52,038 nucleotides of DNA from Calditrichota bacterium. Lineage in GTDB: Bacteria > Zhuqueibacterota > JdFR-76 > BMS3Abin05. The stretch is from the NCBI GenBank assembly GCA_013151735.1, contig JAADHR010000027.1:3962-55999 (forward strand). Reading direction: 5' to 3'. Shown here piece by piece: positions 39,449 through 48,121 of the stretch (its first letter is position 1; each line of letters opens with the position of its first letter). The translations under genes were made by a program, and so were the position numbers. The notes under the pieces are model-generated. The model was given only the letters and a program-made list of their open reading frames with translations, ran no database searches and was not told the DNA's origin.

Positions 39449-39943
39449 ATGGCCTTTATCCCTTCTCGAATAAAAAGGCATGGTACCGGTAGTGGTGAAG
39501 TAAAACTGAATCTGACCTCAATGATGGATATGTTCACCATTATCCTGGTCTTTTTATTAAAAGTGTATTCCAGTGAAGGGCAAATGATTCAACCCTCTCA
39601 GGATCTGACCCTGCCGAATTCTTCGGTCAACAAACATGCGGAGGTGGCTCTCGATCTGAAAGTTTCCAAGGAATGGGTTGTGTTGAACGACAAACCGGTG
39701 GCCAAAATTTCGGATGTGCTTTCGGAACGGAGCCTGGTTATTCCGGCTCTGGCACACGAATTGAAAAAATATGCTACAGAAGCGCAAAAAGCGGAAGAAG
39801 AATATGGGACACCCTTTACCGGGAAAGTGATTATTCAGGGTGATAAAGATTTGCCCTATAAGGTCCTCGTTAAAATTATGGCCACCTGCGGCCGTTCGGA
39901 GTATCCAAACATGAGACTTTTGGTGTACCATAGCCAAGGGTAA
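39449..39943 (+). CDS. ExbD/TolR-family protein with the conserved Asp
   Basis: A 164-residue paralogue of the previous gene, 21 bases downstream. The membrane helix begins LNLTSMMDMFTIILVFLL, so Asp27 occupies the proton-carrying place that is Asn in its neighbour. The periplasmic part (about 50-164) has the ExbD fold with VIIQGDKDLPYKVLVKIMATCG near the end. With the TolQ-like protein it should form the working stator. Confidence 0.9.
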   Translation: MAFIPSRIKRHGTGSGEVKLNLTSMMDMFTIILVFLLKVYSSEGQMIQPSQDLTLPNSSVNKHAEVALDLKVSKEWVVLNDKPVAKISDVLSERSLVIPALAHELKKYATEAQKAEEEYGTPFTGKVIIQGDKDLPYKVLVKIMATCGRSEYPNMRLLVYHSQG

Positions 39944-39947
39944 TTCA

Positions 39948-41111
39948 TTGGACGAATCAAACCAAAAAACGAGTCTGGATATGAAACATAAAAATAAAAA
40001 TCTTTCTCCATTTGACAATGGAAGTGACGTAGCCACTGTGGAAGAGAAAAAGAGCGTTCCAAAGAACACTGAAACCCTCATCATCGATCCGGATCGGTAC
40101 AAAAAACACGCGCTGCAGAAAATGGATCGGCGGTTTTGGGGGATTGTTCTGGCGACATTTCTCTTTAATACGATTCTTATGATTTATCTTTCCAATCTCC
40201 CGTATCAGATTTCGGAAAATGCGGCTCGGCGGATTCAGGAACATTATGCCAACTTCATTTATCAGAAACAGAAGAAATCCTCCGTTGTAAAGGAATCGGC
40301 AGTGGCGAAAAAGAACGTCGAAGGCAAGAAAGAAGAATCGAAAAAGGTGGCGGAGCAGCCGCCTGCCGAGGCAAAATCCGGTGGAACATCTGCAGGCAGT
40401 CGTGCAAAGGGTCCAGCTACGGCAAAGGAGCGCGTGGCGGCCCGATCCAGAAGCACCCGTCAGATTTCACAGGAAGTGAGTAAAAAGGGACTGTTGGGCC
40501 TGTTAACGGGTACAGGAGAGGCCGCGCAGGGCGAAGCCGTAAGAGATGTCCTGGGGAATGATGCGGGGCAGACAAGCGGGAAAAATTTGGACAAAATTCT
40601 TTCAAATATTGGTGGGATTAAAACCTCCGGCGCATCGGAAGGTGTCGGAAAAGGAGGCAGCGGCCGCGTTAGAGGAGGCCGGGCCACCGGAGCGGGTGCC
40701 GCCATCGGCGATATTGTAACAGGTTTGGGACAGGCGCAAACAACATCCGTGCGGAAGAAAACAAAAATGAAGCTGTTTAAATCCGCAAACGTAAAAGCCG
40801 AAGCCGGGAAATCCGGCGGACGCAGTGCGCAAAGTGTTCTGGCCGTGATTAATTCTCACAAAGCGGCTATCGAGTACTGTTACCAGCGCGCCCTTCGAAC
40901 CAATCCGAATCTCAAAGGAAAAATTTCGGTTCGTTTTGTGATCCACCCGGATGGAAGCGTTGGAAAAGTCACCGTTATTGAATCGACGCTGAACAATTCG
41001 AGTGTGGAACGCTGTATTGTCAGCAAGATTCGGCGCTGGCGCGATTTCGGCCCGGTCGATCCCTCAAAAGGCGATGCCGTGTTCCGGCAGGATTACATTT
41101 TCGGATATTAA
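39948..41111 (+). CDS. AgmX/PglI C-terminal domain protein (TonB-like energy transducer)
   Basis: A 387-residue protein with an N-terminal cytoplasmic tail, a membrane helix (about 62-82), a long low-complexity periplasmic linker rich in Lys, Ala, Gly and Ser (about 105-270), and a C-terminal AgmX/PglI domain (about 285-387). That domain holds the family's Cys pair (IEYCYQRAL and VERCIVSKIRRWRDFG) and the TonB-like VRFVIHPDGSVGKVTV. In Myxococcus such proteins belong to the gliding machinery. The TTG at 39948 is used because AAGGG lies 7 bases before it; ATG 39981 has no ribosome site. Last gene of the cluster. Confidence 0.87.
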   Translation: MDESNQKTSLDMKHKNKNLSPFDNGSDVATVEEKKSVPKNTETLIIDPDRYKKHALQKMDRRFWGIVLATFLFNTILMIYLSNLPYQISENAARRIQEHYANFIYQKQKKSSVVKESAVAKKNVEGKKEESKKVAEQPPAEAKSGGTSAGSRAKGPATAKERVAARSRSTRQISQEVSKKGLLGLLTGTGEAAQGEAVRDVLGNDAGQTSGKNLDKILSNIGGIKTSGASEGVGKGGSGRVRGGRATGAGAAIGDIVTGLGQAQTTSVRKKTKMKLFKSANVKAEAGKSGGRSAQSVLAVINSHKAAIEYCYQRALRTNPNLKGKISVRFVIHPDGSVGKVTVIESTLNNSSVERCIVSKIRRWRDFGPVDPSKGDAVFRQDYIFGY

Positions 41112-41257
41112 GCCACGGCCGTTGCGGGTTTAATTTCAATAAAATTAATTTGTGAAATTCGCGGGAAAAGGCTTTTCAGACCAAACTCATTAATACGATC
41201 ACTTTGAACATCCTGCACCCAAAGGATATTCATCAGGAACAAAAAATTCACTGGCTT

Positions 41258-41284
41258 GGCCCCGGATTGGATCCGGGGCTTTTT
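41258..41284 (+). terminator. Terminator of the motor operon
   Basis: Perfect 9-bp stem GCCCCGGAT / ATCCGGGGC, 3-base loop, followed by TTTTTT. Confidence 0.9.
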
Positions 41285-41354
41285 TGTTTGCGACGGGACG
41301 TATCTCAAAATCAATCAAAAAGACGGCATTTTTGCGGAGGGCGAAAAATAATAC

Positions 41355-41384
41355 TTGAATTGTGTTTCGTGGAATGCGTATATT
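41355..41384 (+). promoter_or_regulatory. Promoter of aspS
   Basis: TTGAAT (41355-41360), 18-bp spacer, TATATT (41379-41384), leaving a leader of about 25 bases. Confidence 0.55.
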
Positions 41385-41415
41385 ATATGCCAATATTTTT
41401 AAGGATTAATGGATT

Positions 41416-43242
41416 GTGGAGGATCGGTTGACGTCTGAAAAATTGGAAGGATGGAAACGCACGCACACCTGCGGCGAGCTTCGTAAAAAACATGTGGGCG
41501 AAACGGTTACCCTGATGGGATGGGTCGATCGCAGGCGCGACCACGGCGGGTTGATTTTTATCGATATCCGGGATCGGTATGGGAAATCCCAAATTGTTTT
41601 CAATCCGGAAATGAACCAGTCGGTTTACGCAAAGGCAAAAGAGCTTCGGCCTGAATTTGTGATTGCCGTTCAGGGACTGGTGGCAAGCCGTCCCGAAGAC
41701 TCCCTGAATCCGAAGTTGGCCACGGGTGAGGTGGAAATACGCGCCGATGCGCTGAAAATACTCAATGCAGCCAAAACGCCCCCCTTCCAGATCATTGCGG
41801 ACGTGGATGTTTCGGAGGAATTGCGGCTCAAATATCGTTACCTGGATCTGCGCCGGCCGGAGGTGCAAAGGAATATTCTGCTTCGGCACAAGGTGTCACA
41901 AATTGTCCGCCGCTATTTCGATGAAAATCATTTTGTGGAAATCGAAACGCCCTATCTGATGAAAAGTACCCCGGAAGGCGCACGGGATTTCCTGGTGCCC
42001 AGCAGACTCCACAAGGGGAAGTTTTATGCCCTGCCTCAATCTCCCCAAACCTACAAGCAGATTTTGATGGTGGCCGGTTACGACCGCTATTTTCAAATTG
42101 TCCGCTGTTTCAGGGATGAGGATCTGCGCGCCGACCGCCAACCCGAATTTACCCAGATCGACGTGGAAATGTCGTTCGTTCAGGAAGACGATATTTTTGA
42201 GGTTGTTGAAGGCTTAATGGAAAGAATCTTTCAGGACGTGCTGGGCGAGACTCTCGAGCGCCCGTTTTTGCGGATATCTTACAGTGAAGCCATTCGGCGC
42301 TTTGGGGTGGATAAACCCGACCTCCGCTTTGGAATGGAAATTCAAACCGTAACGGATTTACTGCGCCAAACAGATTTTAAAGTCTTTTCTTCTACCGTTG
42401 CCTCCGGCGGAAATATCGCCGGAATTGCTGTTCCCGGAGGCGGCTCTTTCTCCCGCTCGCAACTGGATGAATGGGGCCGGTTTGTGATGTCTTTCGGAGC
42501 CAAAGGAACCTTTCCGTTAAAAGTGGAATCGGGAACCTTGAAGGGGTCTGTCTCCAAATTTTTATCGGCGGAAATACAGGCAAAACTCATTGAAAAATTC
42601 CGGGCCGCACCGGGAGATGTGCTTCTTCTTATTGCCGATCAGGATGAGGTTTTGTACCGCTCATTGGGCGCTCTGCGCCTGCATCTGGGCCGAAAATTAA
42701 ATCTGATTGACACAGCCAGTCACAAACTTCTGTGGGTGGTCGATTTTCCGCTTCTGGAATTTGATGAAGAACAGGGACGTTACGTGGCCATGCACCACCC
42801 CTTTACCTCGCCCAAGGAGGAAGATTTTGAATCCATGGAAAAGGAGCCGGGGGAAATCCGGGCCCGGGCGTACGACCTGGTGCTGGATGGTAACGAAATT
42901 GCCGGAGGAAGTATTCGTATCCACCGAAAAGATATTCAGATGAAAATGTTTAAACTCCTGGGCATTTCAACAGAGGAGGCGGAGAAAAAATTTGGTTTTT
43001 TGCTTCACGCGTTTGAATACGGTGCGCCCCCTCACGGTGGAATTGCCTTTGGATTCGACCGTCTGGTGATGATTCTGGCCGGTGAAAAATCCATTCGGGA
43101 TGTCATTCCTTTTCCCAAAACAACCAGCGCCATTTCTCTGATGGATGGTGCGCCTTCAGAAGTGGATCCTTCCCAATTGGAGGAGCTTGGAATTCAAATT
43201 GTGGAGAGAGAAGAGGACACGCCACCGCCGGATGAGGGGTGA
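41416..43242 (+). CDS. aspS: Aspartyl-tRNA synthetase (bacterial type)
   Basis: A 608-residue class II synthetase. In order: the OB-fold anticodon domain (about 15-110), the catalytic core with motif 2 FQIVRCFRDEDLRADRQPEF, the bacterial GAD insertion (about 300-420) and motif 3 GIAFGFDRLVMILAG. The anticodon domain reads RRRDHGG, with His43; His at this place is linked with non-discriminating enzymes that also charge tRNA-Asn, while Leu is usual in discriminating ones. The start is unsure: GTG 41416 gives the frame used here, TTG 41428 follows GGAGGA by 4 bases and would remove four residues. Confidence 0.95.
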   Translation: MEDRLTSEKLEGWKRTHTCGELRKKHVGETVTLMGWVDRRRDHGGLIFIDIRDRYGKSQIVFNPEMNQSVYAKAKELRPEFVIAVQGLVASRPEDSLNPKLATGEVEIRADALKILNAAKTPPFQIIADVDVSEELRLKYRYLDLRRPEVQRNILLRHKVSQIVRRYFDENHFVEIETPYLMKSTPEGARDFLVPSRLHKGKFYALPQSPQTYKQILMVAGYDRYFQIVRCFRDEDLRADRQPEFTQIDVEMSFVQEDDIFEVVEGLMERIFQDVLGETLERPFLRISYSEAIRRFGVDKPDLRFGMEIQTVTDLLRQTDFKVFSSTVASGGNIAGIAVPGGGSFSRSQLDEWGRFVMSFGAKGTFPLKVESGTLKGSVSKFLSAEIQAKLIEKFRAAPGDVLLLIADQDEVLYRSLGALRLHLGRKLNLIDTASHKLLWVVDFPLLEFDEEQGRYVAMHHPFTSPKEEDFESMEKEPGEIRARAYDLVLDGNEIAGGSIRIHRKDIQMKMFKLLGISTEEAEKKFGFLLHAFEYGAPPHGGIAFGFDRLVMILAGEKSIRDVIPFPKTTSAISLMDGAPSEVDPSQLEELGIQIVEREEDTPPPDEG

Positions 43243-43302
43243 TTTTTCCAAAAATCATTCTTCATAAAATCCTGTTATTTTTTGTTGAAATGCATTTTTT
43301 CC

Positions 43303-43331
43303 TTGACAATTATTGTTTTTTTTGTTAATAT
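43303..43331 (+). promoter_or_regulatory. Strong promoter of the lipoprotein-LysM pair
   Basis: TTGACA (43303-43308, consensus), 17-bp spacer, TAATAT (43326-43331, two mismatches to TATAAT). The best sigma70-type promoter in the window. Confidence 0.75.
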
Positions 43332-43386
43332 TGTTTTAACATTCCGTGATTTATGTCTAATAAATGAAAAAGGAGGTGTTGTCCCA

Positions 43387-43662
43387 ATGTCCAAATGGTT
43401 TAGAAAATTTGCTGTGTTGGTCATGGCCGGGTTATTTGTGGCGTCAATTACGCTGACGGGTTGTACACGGTATGCAAATGATGAACAATTAAAGACGCTT
43501 GAGGAAACGAAACAGGCTGCAAAAAGTGCCCAGCAGAAGGTATCGGATTTGCAGGCTGAAAAAGCCCAACTTCAGAAAAAGTTGGATGCAAAAAAGGCCG
43601 AATTGGAGAAGGTAAAACAGGAAAAAGAGGTTGTAAAAGAGCGTTTGAGTAAATCCGAATAA
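43387..43662 (+). CDS. Small coiled-coil lipoprotein (Lpp-like)
   Basis: A 91-residue lipoprotein: a signal peptide with the lipobox LTGC (Cys26), then one long coiled coil (about 33-90) with regular heptads of Ala, Leu and Lys/Glu. Size and plan recall the Braun lipoprotein, though no C-terminal Lys-Tyr-Arg attachment motif is present; it ends KSE. An AGGAGG at 43371-43376 with 10-base spacing fixes the ATG at 43387; the frame is open further upstream but that part covers the promoter. It is co-transcribed with the LysM gene, 38 bases on. Confidence 0.82.
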   Translation: MSKWFRKFAVLVMAGLFVASITLTGCTRYANDEQLKTLEETKQAAKSAQQKVSDLQAEKAQLQKKLDAKKAELEKVKQEKEVVKERLSKSE

Positions 43663-43700
43663 TGCACTGAATAAATGTGATCAGGAGGTGATGAGATTTT

Positions 43701-44546
43701 ATGAAACTTAACCGGATTTTAGCAGCAGCCATGGTCGCAATCGTTGTGCTTGGTGCTATGGCCAACTTTAGCTACGCCCAGGAAAAAGTTAAAATGAAAT
43801 TGGACGATTATAAAGTTGAATTGGCAAAATGGCAAAAAACCGAAGCCGATGCGAAGGCACAAATTGCTACCCTGCAGAAGGACATTGATGCATTGAAGGG
43901 TGAAATCCAGACAACCCAAAATGAAATTGACAAGACCTGGGAGGAAATCTACGCACTTTTAGGTACCGATAAAAACGGTGTCGATGCGTATCGTCAGTCG
44001 TTAAAGGATCTGGAAAGCCAGTTGGATGGGCTGAGCTCTCTTTCATCTGAAGAGTTGTTCCAAAAACGGGCAGAGATTGATGAAATCGCAAAGAAGCTGG
44101 ATGAAGCGAAAAAAAGCAAGATTGCCAATTTAACCGAAATGCAGGATTTGCTCGCGGCCATCGAGGGCAAATTAATGCAGGTTAAAAGCAAACTGCCTAA
44201 GTCGATTTTCGATACCTACACCGTCGTTCGCGGTGATTATTTATGGAAAATTTCCAAAAAACCGGACATCTACGGCGATCCCTACCAGTGGATGAAGATT
44301 TACACCTACAATCGCGAAATGATTAAGAATCCCAATTTGATTTATCCGGATTGGAATTTGAAGATTGTCCGCAAAACCGGCCCCAACGAATATGTTGTGA
44401 CCAAGGGTGATTATCTGAAGAAAATTGCCGGCGCGACGCTGGGTGATCCGACTCAATGGACGAAGATTTACGAAGCGAACAAATCCATTATTAAGGACAA
44501 AAACCTGATTTATCCGTACGAGGTTCTGGTTATTCCGAAAGAATAG
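43701..44546 (+). CDS. Exported coiled-coil protein with two LysM domains
   Basis: A 281-residue exported protein. The signal peptide ends ANFSYA, with Gln27 first in the mature form. A coiled coil (about 30-165) is followed by two LysM-type domains: YTVVRGDYLWKISKKPDIYG (about 173-222) and YVVTKGDYLKKIAGATLGD (about 227-280), each with the long-form insertion QWxKIYxxN. LysM binds peptidoglycan N-acetylglucosamine. AGGAGGTGAT (43683-43692), fully complementary to the 16S rRNA tail, lies 12 bases before the ATG. With the lipoprotein it probably links outer membrane and cell wall. Confidence 0.88.
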   Translation: MKLNRILAAAMVAIVVLGAMANFSYAQEKVKMKLDDYKVELAKWQKTEADAKAQIATLQKDIDALKGEIQTTQNEIDKTWEEIYALLGTDKNGVDAYRQSLKDLESQLDGLSSLSSEELFQKRAEIDEIAKKLDEAKKSKIANLTEMQDLLAAIEGKLMQVKSKLPKSIFDTYTVVRGDYLWKISKKPDIYGDPYQWMKIYTYNREMIKNPNLIYPDWNLKIVRKTGPNEYVVTKGDYLKKIAGATLGDPTQWTKIYEANKSIIKDKNLIYPYEVLVIPKE

Positions 44547-44574
44547 TCCGCTTCCAAAATTAGTCCCGATTTAC

Positions 44575-44606
44575 AAAACCCGTTTCAACTTTTGGAACGG
44601 GTTTTT
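44575..44606 (+). terminator. Terminator after the LysM gene
   Basis: 10-bp stem AAAACCCGTT / AACGGGTTTT with an 11-base loop, running into TTTTT. Confidence 0.85.
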
Positions 44607-44653
44607 GTTATTTGAGGAACAAGACCGGGCTGCTGCCATTTCCAAAATAAATC

Positions 44654-44682
44654 TTGCAAATCTTGAAAATTTATTGTATTAT
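44654..44682 (+). promoter_or_regulatory. Promoter of the phoH operon
   Basis: TTGCAA (44654-44659), 17-bp spacer, TATTAT (44677-44682), 45 bases before the phoH ATG. Confidence 0.6.
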
Positions 44683-44727
44683 TTTTTAAGAGAATAAAAT
44701 AGACAAAGGAGACACACTTCCCAAAAT

Positions 44728-45762
44728 ATGCAAAAAAAATTTTCCATAAAAGGAGTTGATCAATTACACCTTTTGGGGTTTCAAGATGCAAACCTCAGGC
44801 TGATTCAAGAACGATTTTCTTCCAAAATTACCGTTCGAGGTACGGATGTGGTCCTCGATGGTGATCCCTCCGAAATTGCTCAATTGGAAAAGCTTTTCGC
44901 CGAATTAATTTTGCTTGTTAATCGCAACGGGAAAATCTCGGAAAAAGATCTGGAAACCCTTATTTCTCTGGTCAAGTCCATGGGCGTTCCGATAAAAGAA
45001 GAGGACCTGGGGTCGGTTATTCTAAGCACCAAAACCGATTTCATTCGTCCCAAAACGAAAGGGCAGCTGGCGTATTATCAATCTACTCTCAAAAACGATA
45101 TCGTCTTCGCCATCGGACCCGCCGGCACGGGGAAAACCTATCTGGCTGTGGCCATTGCGATTGCCCATTTAAAGGCTCATGAAGTGAACCGGATTGTTCT
45201 GACCCGGCCGGCCGTTGAGGCCGGAGAAAGCCTGGGTTTTCTTCCGGGTGATTTCCGGGAGAAAGTGGACCCTTATTTACGGCCTCTTTATGATGCGCTT
45301 TACGACATGCTTCCCGCAGAACGCCTGCGCCAAATGATGGAGCGCGGGGAAATCGAAATTGTTCCGCTGGCCTACATGCGGGGCCGAACCCTCAATAACG
45401 CCTTTGTTATTCTGGATGAAGCGCAAAACACAACTCCCAATCAGATGAAAATGTTTTTAACGCGGTTGGGGGTTCATTCAAAAGCGATCATAACGGGCGA
45501 TATTACACAGGTTGATTTGCCCGTTAAACAAAAATCAGGGCTGATTCTTATTCAGGACATTCTGATCGGAATTGAGGGAATTGATTTTATTTATCTAAGT
45601 GATCGGGATGTGGTTCGCCACCGGCTGGTGCGGGAGATTATTAAGGCGTACGATGCATACGATCAGAGTATTGAGAAAAATACGGCCCCTGAATCCATTA
45701 AAATGCCGGTTTCGGTTCGTGAATCCAAACATTCCGAAGTGTCTGAAAGCTCGATAGACTAA
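44728..45762 (+). CDS. phoH: PhoH family ATPase (YbeZ-like)
   Basis: A 344-residue P-loop ATPase. An N-terminal KH-like RNA-binding part (about 1-110) precedes the PhoH domain with Walker A GPAGTGKTYLAVA and Walker B/helicase-like VILDEAQNTTPNQMKMFLTR, then ITGDITQVDLP. PhoH acts with YbeY in RNA handling; YbeY is encoded two genes downstream, and this order is common across bacteria. The stop is one base from the next start. Confidence 0.94.
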   Translation: MQKKFSIKGVDQLHLLGFQDANLRLIQERFSSKITVRGTDVVLDGDPSEIAQLEKLFAELILLVNRNGKISEKDLETLISLVKSMGVPIKEEDLGSVILSTKTDFIRPKTKGQLAYYQSTLKNDIVFAIGPAGTGKTYLAVAIAIAHLKAHEVNRIVLTRPAVEAGESLGFLPGDFREKVDPYLRPLYDALYDMLPAERLRQMMERGEIEIVPLAYMRGRTLNNAFVILDEAQNTTPNQMKMFLTRLGVHSKAIITGDITQVDLPVKQKSGLILIQDILIGIEGIDFIYLSDRDVVRHRLVREIIKAYDAYDQSIEKNTAPESIKMPVSVRESKHSEVSESSID

Positions 45763-45763
45763 A

Positions 45764-48121
45764 ATGCGCCTGTTTCAAACAAAAAAATCGGCGGAACCTC
45801 CTAAAAAATCCGCTGCAGCCTCAGAAAAATCTTCCGACGAGGATGGCTCGTGGTTGTCCCGTTATAAAATTCAACTGATTATTCTTTTAGTCTTTGCAGT
45901 GCTCGCAACCGTTTTTTTCCCGTCTCTAAATTTCAATCAGTATCGCAATCTTCGCCCCGGCACCATTGCGGACCGCGATATTGTAGCCCCGTTCACCTTT
46001 TACATCTACAAGAGTGATCAGGAATTGAAACGGGACCGGGAAGAAGCCAGACGCCGTGTCCTCCCCATTTTTTCTGTGAATCCCAAAATTGCCCGGGAAC
46101 AATTGGATCGCCTGAACCGCTTCTTTGATGAGATTCATCTCCTCTCCACCTCCGGCGTTTCGGATACAATCCGGATGATCGAAATTCTGAGTTTTTGCCG
46201 CCGCGAAAATATTGTTTTACCGGATAGTGAAGCCAAATTTTTCTCGCAATTGGCTTTAACTCCCAAAGCCCGTGCCGAAGGCAAATTTGAAAATGAGGTT
46301 CGCCAAATTCTTCAGGATATTTACGCGATCGGTATTATTGACCGTCCCAAAGAAGAAATCCGAAAAATCAACACGCGAATCTACGTCGAAGATTCGGATC
46401 AGCATTTTGAAAAGAGCCTGAATTACATTTACGATCTCAAGGATGCCCGGGAACGGCTGCTCGAACGGCTGCGCGCCCGGTATGGCGCTGCAAGCGATTC
46501 GATTCATGCGGCCTATGCCCTGCTGTCGTCTCTGATTAAGCCCAACGTTATTTACAACGAAAAGAAGACCAAACGTCTGATTCAGGAAGCCATCGGTGGT
46601 GTCCCCCTGGTGAAAGGACAGGTTTTGAAGGGGGAAACCATCATTCAAAAGCACCAGCGCATTACGCAAAAACAGATTGATGCCCTGCGTTCTCTTGAAA
46701 AAGCCAAGGCAAACAAGAATGCAAACAACCCGCTCTGGCAGTTGTTTACCTTCTATCTGGGAATCTTTTTCTTTATTTTACTGGCTCTTTTTCCGCTGGT
46801 CAGCTTTATTTTTGTGTATCGCCCCAAAATATTCAAAAACGACAAATCCTTAATTATGATTTTTGGGTCCATGCTCCTGGTCATTATTATTGGATTTTTC
46901 GTTGAGAATTCCGGAATTACACGCTATTTGGTGCCTGTGGCGGTGGTTCCGATGATGATTACCTACTATTTTGACAATCGAACCAGTCTGCTGGCCGGGT
47001 TCTCGCTCAGTATTATTGTAGCCGGACTTTTTGGCAATGATTACAGTCTGTTGGTCATTTCCATTTTTGTTTCGGCCGTAGCCGTGGTGAGCGTGGGGGT
47101 TTTTCGAAACCGTAAGCGGCTGACAAATTCCGTATTCTTTTTGGGGGGCGCCTATTTCCTTTCGCTTGTATTCCTGGGGCTTTCCCAGCAGGTTGCATTT
47201 TCTGAGCTGGCCAAAGACTGGGTGGGCGGATTGATTAATGGAGTGCTTTCGGCCGTTCTCACCTATGGTTTGCTGTTGGCTTTTGATTCAATTTTCGACG
47301 TATGTTCCGAGTACAAATTGATTGAGTTAAGTGATTTAAATCATCCGTTGCTTAAAATGCTGGCCGTACGTGCGCCGGGAACGTACAACCACAGCATTGT
47401 GGTCAGCAACCTGGCGGAGGCCGCCGCAGAAGAAATCCGTGCGAATAGCCTGCTGGCAAAAGTGGGCGCCTTTTACCACGATATTGGGAAAATGTACATG
47501 CCCGAGTATTTCATAGAGAATCAACGATTCGGGAAAAATCCTCACGAGAACCTGGCGCCGAGAATCAGCAGCCTGATCCTTCAGAATCACGTGAAAAAGG
47601 GAATTGAATTCGCTAATCAGTACCATTTGCCGTCTGCGATTAAGGATTTTATTCTCCAACATCACGGCACCTCTCTCATGAAATATTTTTATGAGAAGGC
47701 CCTTGCGCAAAGCAAAGGCGTCCCGGTGAACGAAGCTGATTTTCGGTATCAGGGTGTAAAGCCGCAAACGCGTGAAACCGGCATTCTTATGCTGGCCGAT
47801 ACGGTTGAAGCCCTCTCGCGCTCCATTCGGGAAGTGAATGTGGGCAAGATTAAGAATGCCATTCATTCGGTGATTGAAGAAAAGTTTGAAGAAAGGCAGT
47901 TGGACGAATGTCCGCTAACCGTTCGGGAACTCCGAAAAATCGGGGAGGCTTTTGAAAAGATTTTGATCGGTGTTCACCATGCTCGAATTGAGTATCCGGG
48001 ACAGGAAAAAATGCTTTCCGGGAAAAAATCGGCCAAAGCCGGAAACAAATCCGAAAAATCGAAAGATCTTTCATCCAAAAAAAGAGGGGTTGAAACTGAG
48101 GATCAAAGTCTTCAAAAATAA
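45764..48121 (+). CDS. 7TM-HD family phosphodiesterase (PgpH/YqfF-like)
   Basis: A 785-residue membrane protein: one N-terminal helix (about 30-48), a periplasmic 7TMR-HDED domain (about 60-310), seven membrane helices (about 325-520) and a cytoplasmic HD domain (about 540-720) with the paired His and HD motif (YNHSIVVSNL, FYHDIGKMYMPEYF). In Listeria PgpH this plan hydrolyses cyclic-di-AMP. A Lys/Ser-rich tail ends the protein and overlaps ybeY. c-di-AMP hydrolysis is likely but not shown; no diadenylate cyclase lies in the window. Confidence 0.92.
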   Translation: MRLFQTKKSAEPPKKSAAASEKSSDEDGSWLSRYKIQLIILLVFAVLATVFFPSLNFNQYRNLRPGTIADRDIVAPFTFYIYKSDQELKRDREEARRRVLPIFSVNPKIAREQLDRLNRFFDEIHLLSTSGVSDTIRMIEILSFCRRENIVLPDSEAKFFSQLALTPKARAEGKFENEVRQILQDIYAIGIIDRPKEEIRKINTRIYVEDSDQHFEKSLNYIYDLKDARERLLERLRARYGAASDSIHAAYALLSSLIKPNVIYNEKKTKRLIQEAIGGVPLVKGQVLKGETIIQKHQRITQKQIDALRSLEKAKANKNANNPLWQLFTFYLGIFFFILLALFPLVSFIFVYRPKIFKNDKSLIMIFGSMLLVIIIGFFVENSGITRYLVPVAVVPMMITYYFDNRTSLLAGFSLSIIVAGLFGNDYSLLVISIFVSAVAVVSVGVFRNRKRLTNSVFFLGGAYFLSLVFLGLSQQVAFSELAKDWVGGLINGVLSAVLTYGLLLAFDSIFDVCSEYKLIELSDLNHPLLKMLAVRAPGTYNHSIVVSNLAEAAAEEIRANSLLAKVGAFYHDIGKMYMPEYFIENQRFGKNPHENLAPRISSLILQNHVKKGIEFANQYHLPSAIKDFILQHHGTSLMKYFYEKALAQSKGVPVNEADFRYQGVKPQTRETGILMLADTVEALSRSIREVNVGKIKNAIHSVIEEKFEERQLDECPLTVRELRKIGEAFEKILIGVHHARIEYPGQEKMLSGKKSAKAGNKSEKSKDLSSKKRGVETEDQSLQK

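Larger units (their letters stand above)
41112..41415. other. Intergenic region between the motor operon and aspS
   Basis: About 300 bases with a terminator (41258-41284) and the aspS promoter (41355-41384). No ORF or RNA gene was recognised in the rest. Confidence 0.6.
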
